Shown here one piece after another: positions 23,931 through 34,465 of a stretch of DNA of 64,000 bases. Both the position numbers and the translations under genes were made by a program. Position 1 is the stretch's first letter. The number at the start of each line of letters is the position of its first letter. The notes beneath the pieces are model-generated. The model ran no database searches. It was given only the letters and a program-made list of their open reading frames with translations, and was not told the origin of the DNA. The DNA is from Adiantum capillus-veneris (taxonomy: Eukaryota; Streptophyta; Polypodiopsida; Polypodiales; Pteridaceae), in contig CM043963.1 of assembly GCA_014529385.2 (NCBI GenBank), positions 80,241,412-80,305,411 on the forward strand, given 5' to 3'.

Positions 23931-23946
23931 AGGTTTCTTAGAAGCC

Positions 23947-23965
23947 CTCCTCAGTGGGGGCACCA
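23947..23965 (-). other. Putative primer binding site of element E
   Basis: The minus strand reads TGGTGCCCCCACTGAGGAG, beginning with the TGG that pairs with a tRNA CCA end. It lies two bases from a possible LTR end (...CGTCA). The tRNA is not assigned. Confidence 0.55.
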
Positions 23966-23967
23966 AA

Positions 23968-24128
23968 TGACGGGAGCAAAGCGACACCCAAACCCCGACG
24001 GCCTCTAAAACGCCGGGGGCCGATGGCACGCCTCGAGCCGGTCACGGTAAAGCGAACAGGGGGGGCACCACCTAGCTTTGAGCAGCTAGGACGTAGACCA
24101 CGGTGATGTGAACATCGCAAACATCCAC

Positions 24129-24209
<81 letters not shown>

Positions 24210-24520
24210 TTGAAAAATGATGAAAATTCTTGGGGGTGAGAGGGAGAATTATTTTTGCTCTATCTACAATTACCTTCCTTCCAACGAGGCGGCACACCAT
24301 GGTGATAGAGAGGTAGGGAGAAGAGATGGTGAAACTACTTGGTGCGTTCTCTAAAGACGAATCGATGATTGTGAAACTTGCTAGCAAGAACGTGTATGTG
24401 TGTGTGCATCGATCATTGGAGTCGAGAGGTGGACGTAGATCCCTTCACATGGTGCAATTCCCAAAGCAACCATCACACAAGTTCCTTCCCCGTGATGCCA
24501 ATAGTGTCAATTATTCCCAC
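23968..24520 (-). repeat. Probable 5' LTR of element E (outer edge not determined)
   Basis: It begins TGACGGGAGCAAAG on the plus strand next to the PBS. It contains a (GA)n array at 24137-24207. No second LTR is in the window, so the right edge is a guess. The following 24.5-24.8 kb may also belong to it. Confidence 0.4.
24137..24207. repeat. (AG)35 microsatellite
   Basis: AG run within the probable LTR of element E. Confidence 0.95.
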
Positions 24521-24539
24521 TAAAACTCTATCAAGTGCT

Positions 24540-25123
24540 AACCTCTCATGAACTGCCCCCTCCCCCCCTTTTCCAAATAGTGACCTCTTAGTGCCCTTTT
24601 ATAGGTGTTGGCGGCTTGGATTAGGGTAATCCCGGTTTGATTAGGGTAAGCTAATCGGGGAGACAAAGCAAGGTGGTGGGCCGGTGTGGTTGACCCTTGC
24701 TTTGTCTTGGGAGTTATTTAAAATGAAAACCTATAGGTGGGCCTTTGTGACCACCTAGAGAGAGGGAATTTACAAATTGGGAATTTTACAAGGCTTGGGT
24801 GAAAACTGAAAAAATGGTGATGATAACCTACGGTTTACTGAAAATGGTGTCGTGGTTACGTGATGCCGGCGAAGGGGGTGTTGCCGGTGCGTCAGTGTAG
24901 CATGTACGTCTTTTCGGGGTCGGCCGGGGCATGCCTTCGGCACCTTTGTTTTTCTTGTTGTCGGTGTCGCGTGCTTCGGGTCGCTTTCTTCTGTCGATGG
25001 TGTCGATGCCGATGGATCTTCCGTTTTTTTTTTTTTTTTGTAGTTTGGTGTGTGCTTTTATGCATGTGTGTGTATGTATGTATGGGTGGGTAGGTGTGTG
25101 TGTATATATATGAGTGCGTAAGC

Positions 25124-25169
<46 letters not shown>

Positions 25170-25389
25170 TTGTATGTGTATATGTGTGTGTACGTGGGAC
25201 AGGGGGGGGGTGTGTGCAGTTATAGTATATATACATAATATATATATTTTTTTAAATTTATTTTTTTGTGAGGCTCTAGTGATGCAGAGGCGGAGGGGGG
25301 TGAGGTGAATGGGGTGGGTGCGCATGTGTGTGGGTGAGGTGTGTGTGTGTGTGTGTGTTGGAGGTGAAAGCGCAGTGCCTACGGGCTTG

Positions 25390-25424
<35 letters not shown>

Positions 25425-25525
25425 AAAATGGCCGCCTACGGGCTGTGTACAGAGCGCGAGACGGGGAATGAGGGTGGGGTGAGGTGGTGAGGGAGGGGAG
25501 AGGGAGATGGGGGAGGGGGGGGGGG

Positions 25526-25557
<32 letters not shown>

Positions 25558-25565
25558 TATGTAGT

Positions 25566-25635
<70 letters not shown>

Positions 25636-26290
25636 TTTTGTGGCTTAGTGGCCAAGGAAAGAGAGGGAGAGAGAGGGGAATGTGAGGTTGTGAGGGGGGG
25701 GGGGGGGGGGGGGGGGGGGAGAGGAGAGAGAGAGAGAGAGAGAGAGAGAAAGTGAGAGAGATAGAGAGAGGGAGAGAGATGGCTTGCCCTAAGGCCCAAG
25801 CGGCCTTACTAAAGGAGAGAGTGAGAGAGAGCTAGAGTTAGGGTTAGGTGGAGGGGGCGGGGGGGGGGGAATATTAAAGCCGAAAAGAGTGTGGATGAGG
25901 GGGGGGTATGTTGGCCCGCCGGGGCTGGGGTGTGGACGAGCAGAGAGAGGGAGGGAGAATATTTGGAAGAGAGAGAGAGGAGATAATATCTATGGCGGCC
26001 CGTCAGAGGGTGTGACCGAGGCACCAATGGACCTACCGGGCCGGGTGATGCAGCGGCAGAGTAGGAGAGAGAGGGAATATTGGCGGAGCCGGGTAGTATA
26101 AGAGAGAGGGGTTCGTCTCCTAGTGGTAATGGAGAGATGTGTGGCCAAACTGGCGGCGCCCCGCTAGTGGTTAACCTTGGGGGGGGTATGGTGAATGGTA
26201 AGGGCTTCTTCTTTTTCTTCTTCTTCTTCTTCTTTTGGTAACAAGCCTTCCCTTTCTTAGGGTGTGATTCTCACGGTTACAGTTTCGAAA
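24540..26290. repeat. Low-complexity, purine-skewed region with long poly-G runs
   Basis: The plus strand is built from (GT)n (25125-25167, 25337-25357), (GA)n (25391-25421, 25569-25633, 25727-25749), a G run of 11 (25515-25525), a G run of 29 (25529-25557) and one of 26 (25694-25719). It ends in a (TTC)n tract (26204-26235). Between about 25280 and 26100 the plus strand is nearly all purine apart from GT tracts. No real coding was seen; the long minus-strand frame here (24828-25799) is a product of Ser/Leu/Pro/His repeats. It lies directly before element F and may hold F's LTR, but no terminal motifs or PBS could be found. Confidence 0.8.
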
Positions 26291-26301
26291 GCTGACCATC
26301 A

Positions 26302-27139
26302 GTAGTACCACTCAGGACCTGCATATTGCGTCTAGCGACTCTTCCTCTGACTACTACATCATGGAGGGTTACCCAATGCCTAATCCTGATAGCTCAAGCC
26401 AAGAATGCATACCATGGGTCCACGGTCCAGGCCGAGCATTCTTAGCCGTTTGAAGGAAACCTTTAGAAGAGCCACTCGCTCCGAACATGGAGCTAACAAT
26501 GTAAATGAGGGGGGTGGGGAAGTAAATTTGCCATTCATGACCAACGTAGACCCCATGGTCTTGGAGAGTGTGCATGTGAATACTCCATTCACTGCACCCC
26601 CTGACTCTTCAGAGCTATTCCCCTCCAAGGTTATATTACCTGATGGTAGAAGCCTTGCCAAAGTGCAAGAGGTTGAGCGATATATCATTGTAACTAGGGA
26701 AAAGGAAATCAAGAGCTTACGCAAGGTGGAGCAACAACGAGAGTTAAACGCGAAAGCCCCTATGACAATATCCTTGCTAGGAGAGCAATCGAGTGCTCTT
26801 AAACTAGCAACCACTAAGGGTCAACCCATAGAGAGACACATTGCATCTAGTTCAAAGGAAACCCATAGCACCTCAATCCTAGATGGAACGTTCCTAAATG
26901 AGAACTGGGAGTACAAACTACAAACGGAAACTCTAACCGACCTATACACAGGTCACACCTATCACGTGGGTTGGTTAGATGTCCTACAATCCACAACGGG
27001 TGCTACTAGTGTAGAGGATCAACAACAAAGAGTTTGTGAGGTCATCCATAGGGTTATTGAGCTAGAGAGAGAGAACAAGGGGATCCACATGCCTTCAACG
27101 GGTCTCATGAGATTATTGGATACAGGGAAGGCTAAATAA
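26302..27139 (+). pseudogene. Element F gag N-terminal region
   Basis: An upstream frame (SSDSSSDYYIMEGYPMPNP, from about 26302) resembles the N-terminus of element A gag. A frameshift near 26405 leads into MHTMGPRSRPSILSRLKETF and on to VQEVERYIIVTREKEIKSLR, NWEKYKLQTE-like text and VCEVIHRVIELERENKGIHM. The region looks partly coiled-coil; no named domain is recognised. It ends at a TAA at 27137-27139. Confidence 0.5.
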
Positions 27140-27178
27140 CCGACCTTATCGCAAATGGAGACTCCCTAGGTAAGTCCG

Positions 27179-28527
27179 ATGGATGTTCCATATGTTGTTT
27201 TGCCAGGGGTCTCAGTGCAATCTGAGCCCACAAGTGATAGCTTTACCTTTCCAAGTCTAGCTCATCTTTCCCTTGATGACACCACAACTACCATGCCTAC
27301 CCCAATGATGGGCATGCCAAGCAACACGCGATGGACCTCATTTGTTAGTAAAGCACCGCTACATGGTAGCTCAATGCCTGCAACAGTACCTACAAGTGTG
27401 TACCAATCGTATACACCTATAGGTCCTTGTACTCATGTAGTTCCTACCCCTCCCATTGTTTCAACAACCTATGCTCCACAAACACAACACCCAAGCTCTT
27501 ATTTACATGGGACCATACCGACTAGCATTAGCATGTCACATCCGACGTCTGATATGCCTAGGGCCACACATATGAACTTTGGGCCACCACATGGCACAAC
27601 AGTGTACCAAACTTGGAACCCAAGGGCTTCCTATGCGCCAAGCCCAATGCCAATACCTACTCCACATGTAGCCTCTGGAGCGCCTTCACCCACGGTGCCT
27701 GCTCACTTAGGTGACTTGGCAACATCTGCTCAAGCTATCGGTCAATCTATTGCTGAGAATATGCGTAACACACTTGATAGAGAACCTAGAAGTAAGGCAG
27801 TATAAATAGCCAACCTCACACAAAAATTTAGCGGAGACGGGGATGTGAGAAAGCATATCAAATTGTTTGAACAAATATGCGATTCTCTAGGAGAACACAA
27901 TGACCTGCATAAGAGTAGTGCTTTAAGCCTAACCTTAAGTGGGAAGTCTGGGGATTGGTATATAACCCTAAGGGTGGAAGAAAAAACACTTTACCCTACT
28001 CTTAGGAGACTGTTCTTGAAAGAATACATACGAGAGGGAGTGCTTTGGGGTGTATCCTCTCAACTCCAGAAAGCCCAACGAGAGGAAGGAGAGTCGGTGA
28101 GAGACTTTATTAGTCACTTGAAGCATTTGAATTCTTGTTGTAATCCAAATGAGCGCTTCAATGATAATCAGTTGCTTGATAGATTTATTAATGGATTACA
28201 ACATGAGGATACTACAATAGCTTGGTCATTAGAGGTATCATCTCTTGGGAAGCAGTCACCACCAATGTGATCAAATTGGAGGATAATTTAATGATTCAAG
28301 CAGAAAGAGTGTCTATTGATCCTAAATCTACTAGCTCGCAAGCATCACGGCATCAGACAATGACCCTAAAGCCTATTGCTAAGGAGCCAAAGATATCTGA
28401 GATGACTTTGACAGATCTCACCAAGGCCATTCAAGAGAGTCTTACTAGACAATCGTGCTCCGCAAAACAATCATATGTATCCAAGAAAGGAGCAACAATG
28501 GTTCTCATTATGCTATGGGCCGCATAG
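27179..28527 (+). pseudogene. gag: Element F gag core
   Basis: 27179-27805 encodes a Pro/Thr/Ser-rich linker (MDVPYVVLPGVSVQSEPTSD ... ASGAPSPTVPAHLGDLATSA) ending in a TAA. The gag core (27845-28230) reads KLFEQICDSLGEHNDLHKSS, ALSLTLSGKSGDWYITL, LRRLFLKEYIREGVLWGVSS and EGESVRDFISHLKHLNSCC, a clear retrotransposon gag pattern. A frameshift near 28225 is needed to go on to WEAVTTNVIKLEDNLMIQ. The core is similar in length and layout to element A's. Confidence 0.68.
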
Positions 28528-29480
28528 TACCAGTAAATGCCCTACTTTTAGAGTAAAATTCAATGGGAATTGCAATGCATGCGGGAGGTATGGTCATCAA
28601 GCTAAGGATTGCATAGTATTTAAGTGCATGATGGCCAATAGACCAAACTTAGCATGGACAGACACACCTTGAGTGCCTACATTGATGCCGGTCCCACCTC
28701 TTGAACAAACGTCACAACACATGGTCCCTAGGGCCCAAAATGTTGTTCAAACAACACCCTTACCACCTCCAGTGCTAGGACCGCAACCACCATATCCGAG
28801 AATCATGCCTGTAATCAAGTGGGTTGTGAGTCATCTATTGCTTGTTTGGAAGTTTGTGAGGAAGAAATAGACCCTAATATTTCCTACCGGATTGATGCGC
28901 TTGAAGAAAGTCCACAATACTACATGGAGGACTATTGGGGACAAGTCAAACATGTCTATCAAGTAGCTGCTCTTGCTACAAGAGACCATAATATCAATTG
29001 CACTTCCAAGAGACCACCTCTTCAATGATATGAATGTGGAGGTCCACATCATGTGGTTGAGTGTCCTATTAGGCTACAAAAGAATGCCACACTAATGCAA
29101 ACCAATTAAGCGAGCACGTCTACAATGCTGATACTCATGTGTAATCAATGTGGCTTAGATCATTTGATTGCCCAATGTTTGAATAATCCATATGCACCGA
29201 AGATCACGCCATTAAACTTGATGAGGTTACCGAGGAGCCATCACAACGTACACCTGTGGAACTAGTAAATGTACTCACACGATCGATGCTCCAAAAACAA
29301 GATTATATTCTTGAGGAAAGAGACACGGCATCAATTGCCCAATCCAAAAAGAAGAAGAAAACACGAAGGAAGAGATCTCAAAAAGCAGCGAAGTCAGACC
29401 CCAGTTCAAAGACCAACATAGGGACTGGTGATGACCCCGTATATATGAACAACGCTAAAGAGGATTCTGATTTTAGATAA
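28475..29480 (+). pseudogene. Element F zinc knuckle region
   Basis: Three CCHC-like motifs are read with frame changes: CNACGRYGHQAKDC (about 28576-28617), CGGPHHVVEC (about 29035-29064, first Cys altered) and CNQCGLDHLIAQC (about 29141-29179). The latter two match the pair in element A. A basic tail (KKKKTRRKRSQKAAKS) follows. These would bind element RNA. Confidence 0.6.
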
Positions 29481-29677
29481 AACTATGGAGATCAAAACGA
29501 CAATTAAGAAAGAAACCAACAAGGAAGATCATCATGAGCCACAATGGCTGGGATCCAAGAAGAAGATAAGAACTTATCCAAACCCTATAGAGGAGATCGA
29601 GCGAGTCAAGCAATTAAGGAGTTTGGTAGAAGATACCCAAAGAGCCAGCACCTAGGTAGATCTAGATTACAAACACA

Positions 29678-30523
29678 TTGTTTCCTATGCAACAACAACC
29701 TCACCAAGTCCATAAACTCTTAGCCATACCTAGTGTGATCCAAGAAGAAAGTGACTTAAAGTCATGGGAAAGTGGGCGTACTCACTTCTTCTTGGAAAGA
29801 ATGTTTACAGAGGGACTACGTGACCCTATCAAAGAAATGGAGATCCCATCTTCTCCACGTCAAGGGACTGAAGCCCAAAAGATGTCGTTAAACATTTCCA
29901 AATTGATGGATTTCATGGCTTCAGAAGTTAGAACCACCGTCATGTCCAAACTCTATGGAGACCCTGAGCTATTCTGAGCTCATTGAGCTTTCCTCAATGG
30001 AGAACTGAAGGTCAGGCTACCACAATTTGCACCAATGGATGGAGCTAGGGAGATGCCAATAGAGGAGGAACACTTAGATCCACAACCCAACCTAGATGAG
30101 AACCCTGTTGTAGAAATACATGTTAATAAGTTGGGACAATACTTTGAGGGTGATGAATCCAATGCAACTATACCAATCACTACCAAGGGATTAACTGTGA
30201 AGGGAATCCTTGATGGTGGCACTGGGGTTATCATTGTGACTAAAAATTGATGCGAAACTATGGGAAGATCTCACCTTGGGACCACAACCATAGTAGTAAA
30301 GATGGCCAATGTGTCTATTGCTAAACCTACTAGGATGCTAGAAGATCTCAAGATCAAGGTCTTTGGACATAAAATAAGAAATACCTTCATTTTTATGGAT
30401 TTGTCCAAGCATGATATGGCATCTGAGATAATCTTAGGACGTCCTTTCATGAAGGAAGCAAAAAAGGTGCATGACTGGTCTAAAAACCATGTCTACTTGC
30501 AGTTCCAAAATTCTGTCATTTGA
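29678..30523 (+). pseudogene. Element F first protease (PR1)
   Basis: 29678-29977 corresponds to the linker before protease in element A. After a TGA the frame reads NKLGQYFEGDESNATIPITT and then KGILDGGTGVIIVTKN (active site D-G-G). A TGA at 30248-30250 is followed by KIKVFGHKIRNTFIFMDLSK and SEIILGRPFMKEAKKVHDWS, the ILGxPF end of a retropepsin. It is the orthologue of element A's protease (NKVGEYYEGEDGN, ILDSGAGVAIVT). Confidence 0.68.
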
Positions 30524-30568
30524 GTGGATCTTGTAACTGGTTGAGCACATCCTCTAGGAAACAGGTTT

Positions 30569-31612
30569 ATGATTGATCATAGATCTGACACCACAGTTCA
30601 TTCGACCCCATTGCAGTATTGTTACACATGTCAAATGGACACTGATGTTGGGGAAGATTCTCCTTATATAGATGTTCTACCTGGGATGACTAAGTCAAAC
30701 AATGTGGATTGGGTCCACTTAGCAGCAACCATAGACACTTGGGGAAACAAGGGGACGACATGGGTAACACCTGAGGGAGATGAAATGCCACCACTCGTAC
30801 CCTTCAATATGCTAGAAGCAATGCATATAGCTTATGATGACCTATAAGGTGAAGGTTTGACTGGCATTGGAACCAGTAGCGTCTCACAAGACTATAGCCC
30901 ACACGATTTGGGGTCAGAATCATCAATTGAAATTGACTCCGAGGATGAAGAATTTGAGTTAAATATTAGTGAAAATGTGGGGACAAACCATTCAGGGCCC
31001 AGTGGTACCCTAGATGACAATCTATCCAAGGGAGAGGAAGACAAAAGTAGCAATTCATCTAGTGACTCTTCACTAGCGATCGACTGTAATAAAAAATTAG
31101 ACAAGAAGAGTAAGAGATATAAGAGACGATGATATCGAGCAAATGTGCGTGCTAGAATAAATGAAAAGAAAGCAGCCAAAGAACAAGCAGAGCTTAAAAA
31201 GATTCAAGCAAGAGTTGAGGCTCGAGAAAGACAACAATGTCTTAGATGCCAATGAGAGGCTAATCTGGGAATCACGGAAGCGTTTTTTGAAGACACTGAT
31301 GATGATTCATTGGAATCTGAGCCGCTTCTATGATATCCAATTGAACTAAATAGCCTCTACGGGAGAGTACTATATAACGCATTATTGGATACAGGAGCTC
31401 AACATAATTTGTTATCCTATGGAGTTTGGTGTCATCTAGGAAAACTACACCTGTCCACAAGCACCATCCAAGTCAAGGGTGTCAATAAGAAGAAGACCAC
31501 TGTTTTTGGAATCCTACACACTCATGTTATTTATGACAATGGAACCGTCTTTCAAAGCTTTTTGGTCATGCCTATTGTGTTAAGGCTACACCTCGGCAGA
31601 GTAGGATTTTGA
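30569..31612 (+). pseudogene. Element F acidic/basic region and second protease motif (PR2)
   Basis: 30569-30847 and 30857-31132 encode an acidic, Ser-rich protein (SSIEIDSEDEEFELNISE) ending in a Lys/Arg cluster (KKLDKKSKRYKRR). A basic helix follows (AELKKIQARVEARERQQC). After stops, 31370-31612 encodes YNALLDTGAQHNLLSYGVW, a second aspartic-protease active site with D-T-G, followed by IQVKGVNKKKTTVFGILHTH. RT normally follows protease in Ty3 elements; none is present before 32170. Two protease-like domains in one element is odd; the second could come from another element inserted or fused here. Confidence 0.5.
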
Positions 31613-32170
31613 ATTTAAAAGTGACTATGTAATGAACCTTAATATGGGGTGTGTATTTTTGGGATCTTAAGTGTAGGGATGTCTTCTTTATGTCAAGAAG
31701 TGTTCGGTAATAGGCAGTTTTTCAGTTACGATGATGAAGAAGATGTAATGGCGGATTCCTGCGGGATTAAGGGAATGAAAAATGTTTGGTCAACATTGTT
31801 GTCTTTTCTCTCGTTCTGTATTCTCATCAATGTCTTATTCTCAATGCATAAAGGAAGCAGTGAGTCTTCCCAGAGTCTGTTTGCAAGTCGGTACTGAAGT
31901 TTGTAGAAATGGCGGAATTTTGTGAATGTCAGAGTGTTTGTCAGATTGTTTGTCAGAGTAGGATGATGTTTAAATGAGAGAGAGAAGGACAATAATGCAC
32001 TGATGATCACGGTGTTGGTGACGTGTGTTCATGGACGAAGTTACTCTCTTTTGTGAGAAGGTGGAGTGCTAGGATGAAGTGGAATCGAAAAGATATTGGC
32101 AGTTATTGTGACAGCTTGGTTTCAGGAGGTCAAGTGCCATTGGGTAATCAGTTCTGGATAATTTACCCCA
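31613..32170. other. Unassigned region between F and copia H
   Basis: No coding frame recognised. A tandem TGTTTGTCAGA pair lies near 31932-31954. Its right part probably continues into the G gag start at 37663 once copia H is removed, so it may be the leader or LTR of element G. Confidence 0.35.
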
Positions 32171-32175
32171 GCCAT
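32171..32175. repeat. Target site duplication of copia H, left copy (GCCAT)
   Basis: GCCAT immediately before the 5' LTR; repeated at 37658-37662 after the 3' LTR. Five-base duplications are normal for copia integration. Confidence 0.85.
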
Positions 32176-32393
32176 TTTTGGGATTAAAGCCCAAGTGGCC
32201 TCTTATACGGATATGGCCACCCGCCCGCCTAACTCACTTATCACTAACTCTTTGTATATACTCACTTATACTTTTGTGGATAATAAGGTTTTGGGAGATA
32301 ACCCTTCAAACGAATTCTCTGCGTACTGTGTAAGATCTCTGTGTATCTCTGTGTGTGTGAGAGAGTCGATGCACGCTCCGCTCCGCGACTTCA
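32176..32393 (+). repeat. 5' LTR of copia H
   Basis: It starts TTTTGGGATT (3' copy TGTTGGGATT; the conserved second base G is changed here) and ends CGCGACTTCA. It contains TTTGTATATACTC, a possible TATA region, near 32251. Confidence 0.9.
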
Positions 32394-32395
32394 AT

Positions 32396-32407
32396 TGGTA
32401 TCAGAGC
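32396..32407 (+). other. Primer binding site of copia H
   Basis: TGGTATCAGAGC, two bases after the LTR end, is complementary to initiator tRNA-Met. Confidence 0.92.
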
Positions 32408-33458
32408 CAAGTTCAGTGCGTATTTGCATAATCGCGCGCGCGTGCACTTTTCAGGCAGATTCTGGATCCGGAGCTCGAAAATTCACACTCGGCATTCCGA
32501 GAGCGTTTCCACTAGGTGACCTGGGTTTTTACCCCCCTTTCGAAGCCGTTTATGCCCTCAAAATTTCGTTCTGAGCACTATAGCAGAAGATAGATTTCGG
32601 CCGCGCAAAGAAATCTGTCTTGTGTAGATTGGCAAGCAAGAGGTGGTCGGCATTGATATCGGCATCGACATACATCACTCATTTGTCTTCAAAGCATCAT
32701 CTATAGACTAGGTACACATATATATCATCAGATATATATATTGCAGTCTGCATTGCTACTTCTTGTGCTTGCCAGGTTCCAGGGGAGGTGTGGCCATACG
32801 ACGGCTTGACACCACTGGCATGTATTGCAGATTGATGTACTGTGATTGTGGGTCTGCTAGTTGTGAGTCACGCTAGCAGACAGACCGTTGCAGCGGTCAT
32901 AGGACAGTGATTGGTCTATTGTAGGATGTATGCTAATTCTGGGCAGTTTGTTGAGCCATCTGTGAGGGTCGTGTGTGAGGTTTTTTGAAGCCAAGCACAG
33001 GGGGATGGGTTACCCAGTGTGAGGTGGATTAGGTTGTTGGAGTTCCCCTCTACACGCATCCTCTTTGATGACTTTTATCCCATAGGATGTATGACTTTGT
33101 GTAGACACTAGATTGCATCTTATGCGTCAGGCCGTTGAGGCATTGTTCACGTTCAGTCTTGAGATAGATACAGGTTCTGTCATCGCCAAGATAGGAGACA
33201 GTGCATGCTTACAGGATAGCATATTACAGAGATTTTCAGATTTGTCATTGGTCAGCTATTTATGGTTGTTTTTGAGCTATCTTTTGGTTTCCGAAGCTCA
33301 GTTTACAGGGGAGACTCTGTCAAAAAATTTCAAAATACTGACAGCTCCTGAGGAGAGGTGTTCAGCTTGTTGTTTACAGCTTGTTTACTGTGTACAGAGG
33401 CCAGTTTACAGGGGAAACTCTGCCGCATTTTTCCCAGGAGTAAACAGTTTGGCAGATA
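32408..33458 (+). other. 5' leader of copia H
   Basis: About 1 kb with no recognised product, although an open frame runs from 33113 into gag. A string, CAGTTTACAGGGGA, occurs twice (near 33299 and 33402), 104 bases apart. Confidence 0.5.
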
Positions 33459-34465
33459 TGGCATCTTCTCAAAGTGAGACTCTTTACAACATAAGGAAGT
33501 TGGATGGTACAAACTTTCCATTCTGGAAGAAGCAGATTTGGCAGGTTTTGGTGCAGAAAAAACAAGTGAAGCCACTGAAGCTCAAAGGGGAGAGACCAGA
33601 AGGTATGGCTGAAGATGAGTGGGAAGAGCTTGACGAGTTAGCTTGTTCCACAATCATGCTGACACTGGCAGAAAATGTTTACTTCAATGTAGCAGAAGAG
33701 ACTACAGCATATGGCGTATGGCAAAAGCTATGTGGTATGTACGAGAAACAAAGTGCTGCTTCTCAGATTTACTGGCTCAAGAAATTGGTGGATTTGAAGA
33801 TGAAGGAAGGGACAGCTATGTCAAATCATCTCAATGAATTTCACACAATTTTCAGCCAGTTAACAGCATAGGAGATAGTCTTTCCAGATTCAGTGAAGTC
33901 TATGTTTCTCTTAATCACTTTGCCAAACAGTTGGGATACTTTTCGTACAGCGTTAAGTAATTCTGTCGCGCCAGAAGGTCTTACAAGTGCCAATGTAGAA
34001 GGCAGCTTGCTCATAGAGGAAGTGAACAAGAAGAACATTGACAAAGGCAAAGGCAATAGTGCTTTGGTCGTTCGAGGGAGACAACATTCTAAAGAGAGGA
34101 AGGGTAAGAAGGCACAAAACCGAAGTAAGTCTCGTGACTCGAAGTCAAAGGATGACATAGAATGCTACCATTGTGGAAAGAAGGGTCACATGAAGAGAGA
34201 CTGTACGAAGTGGAAACAAGAAAAAGGCAAAACAAAGAGTTCTGAGCAAGATGAAAAGAAGAGTTCAGTGAAGATTGAAGAGGTGAATGTCACAGGATCT
34301 GGTTCAGACATTGATTCTGGTATAGCAGTTGGTGACATCTTCCTCACAAGCAATCTTGATTCTGTTTTCTTGACTGCAGAGGACGGACATGCTATGAGTG
34401 ATTGGATTATCGACTCAGGGGCATCTTTACATGTTTCTCCGCACAAAGAGTTACTTCATATGTGA
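33459..34465 (+). pseudogene. gag: Copia H gag and protease
   Basis: Gag starts at MASSQSETLYNIRKLDGTNF (33459), the copia gag N-terminus, followed by FPFWKKQIWQVLVQKKQVK and WQKLCGMYEKQSAASQIYWL. A TAG at 33869-33871 breaks it; the frame continues with VKSMFLLITLPNSWDTFRTA. The zinc knuckle is CYHCGKKGHMKRDC (from 34163). The protease active site is WIIDSGASLHVSPHKE (Asp at 34412-34414). A short deletion after HKE shifts the frame. The start Met was chosen because homology to copia gag begins there, although the frame is open upstream to 33113. Confidence 0.85.

Larger units (their letters stand above)
17741..24520 (-). mobile_element. Tat/Ogre-like Ty3 element E, lacking its 3' end
   Basis: In minus order: LTR (from about 24520, edge uncertain), PBS 23965-23947, an extra zinc-knuckle ORF (23930-22980), gag (22609-21429), protease (21322-20847), RT and degenerate RNase H (20625-19345), a second RNase H (19281-18718), integrase (18705-17741). 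A second RNase H between RT and integrase is the mark of the plant Tat lineage, and an ORF before gag is typical of its Ogre branch. The 3' LTR and chromosomal flank are missing: integrase breaks off against gag fragment D. Many stops indicate an old copy. Confidence 0.8.
26302..31620 (+). mobile_element. Ty3-like element F (gag, two protease motifs, no RT found)
   Basis: Plus-strand remnant related to element A: similar N-terminus, a gag core, the same pair of zinc knuckles and a matching protease. Instead of RT, the protease is followed by an acidic region, a basic region and a second retropepsin motif (LLDTGAQHNLLS). LTRs were not found: the left flank is low-complexity DNA, and the right flank is unassigned sequence cut by copia H. 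It may be non-autonomous or internally deleted. Confidence 0.6.

Noticed and set aside
24828-25799. A 323-codon minus-strand frame rich in Ser, Leu, Pro and His
   Set aside because: It is composed of (GA)n, (GT)n and poly-G tracts, with no non-repetitive protein-like part of any length.
25835-25850. GTTAGGGTTAGG, telomere-like
   Set aside because: Two units only, inside purine-rich low-complexity DNA; the usual plant repeat is TTTAGGG.
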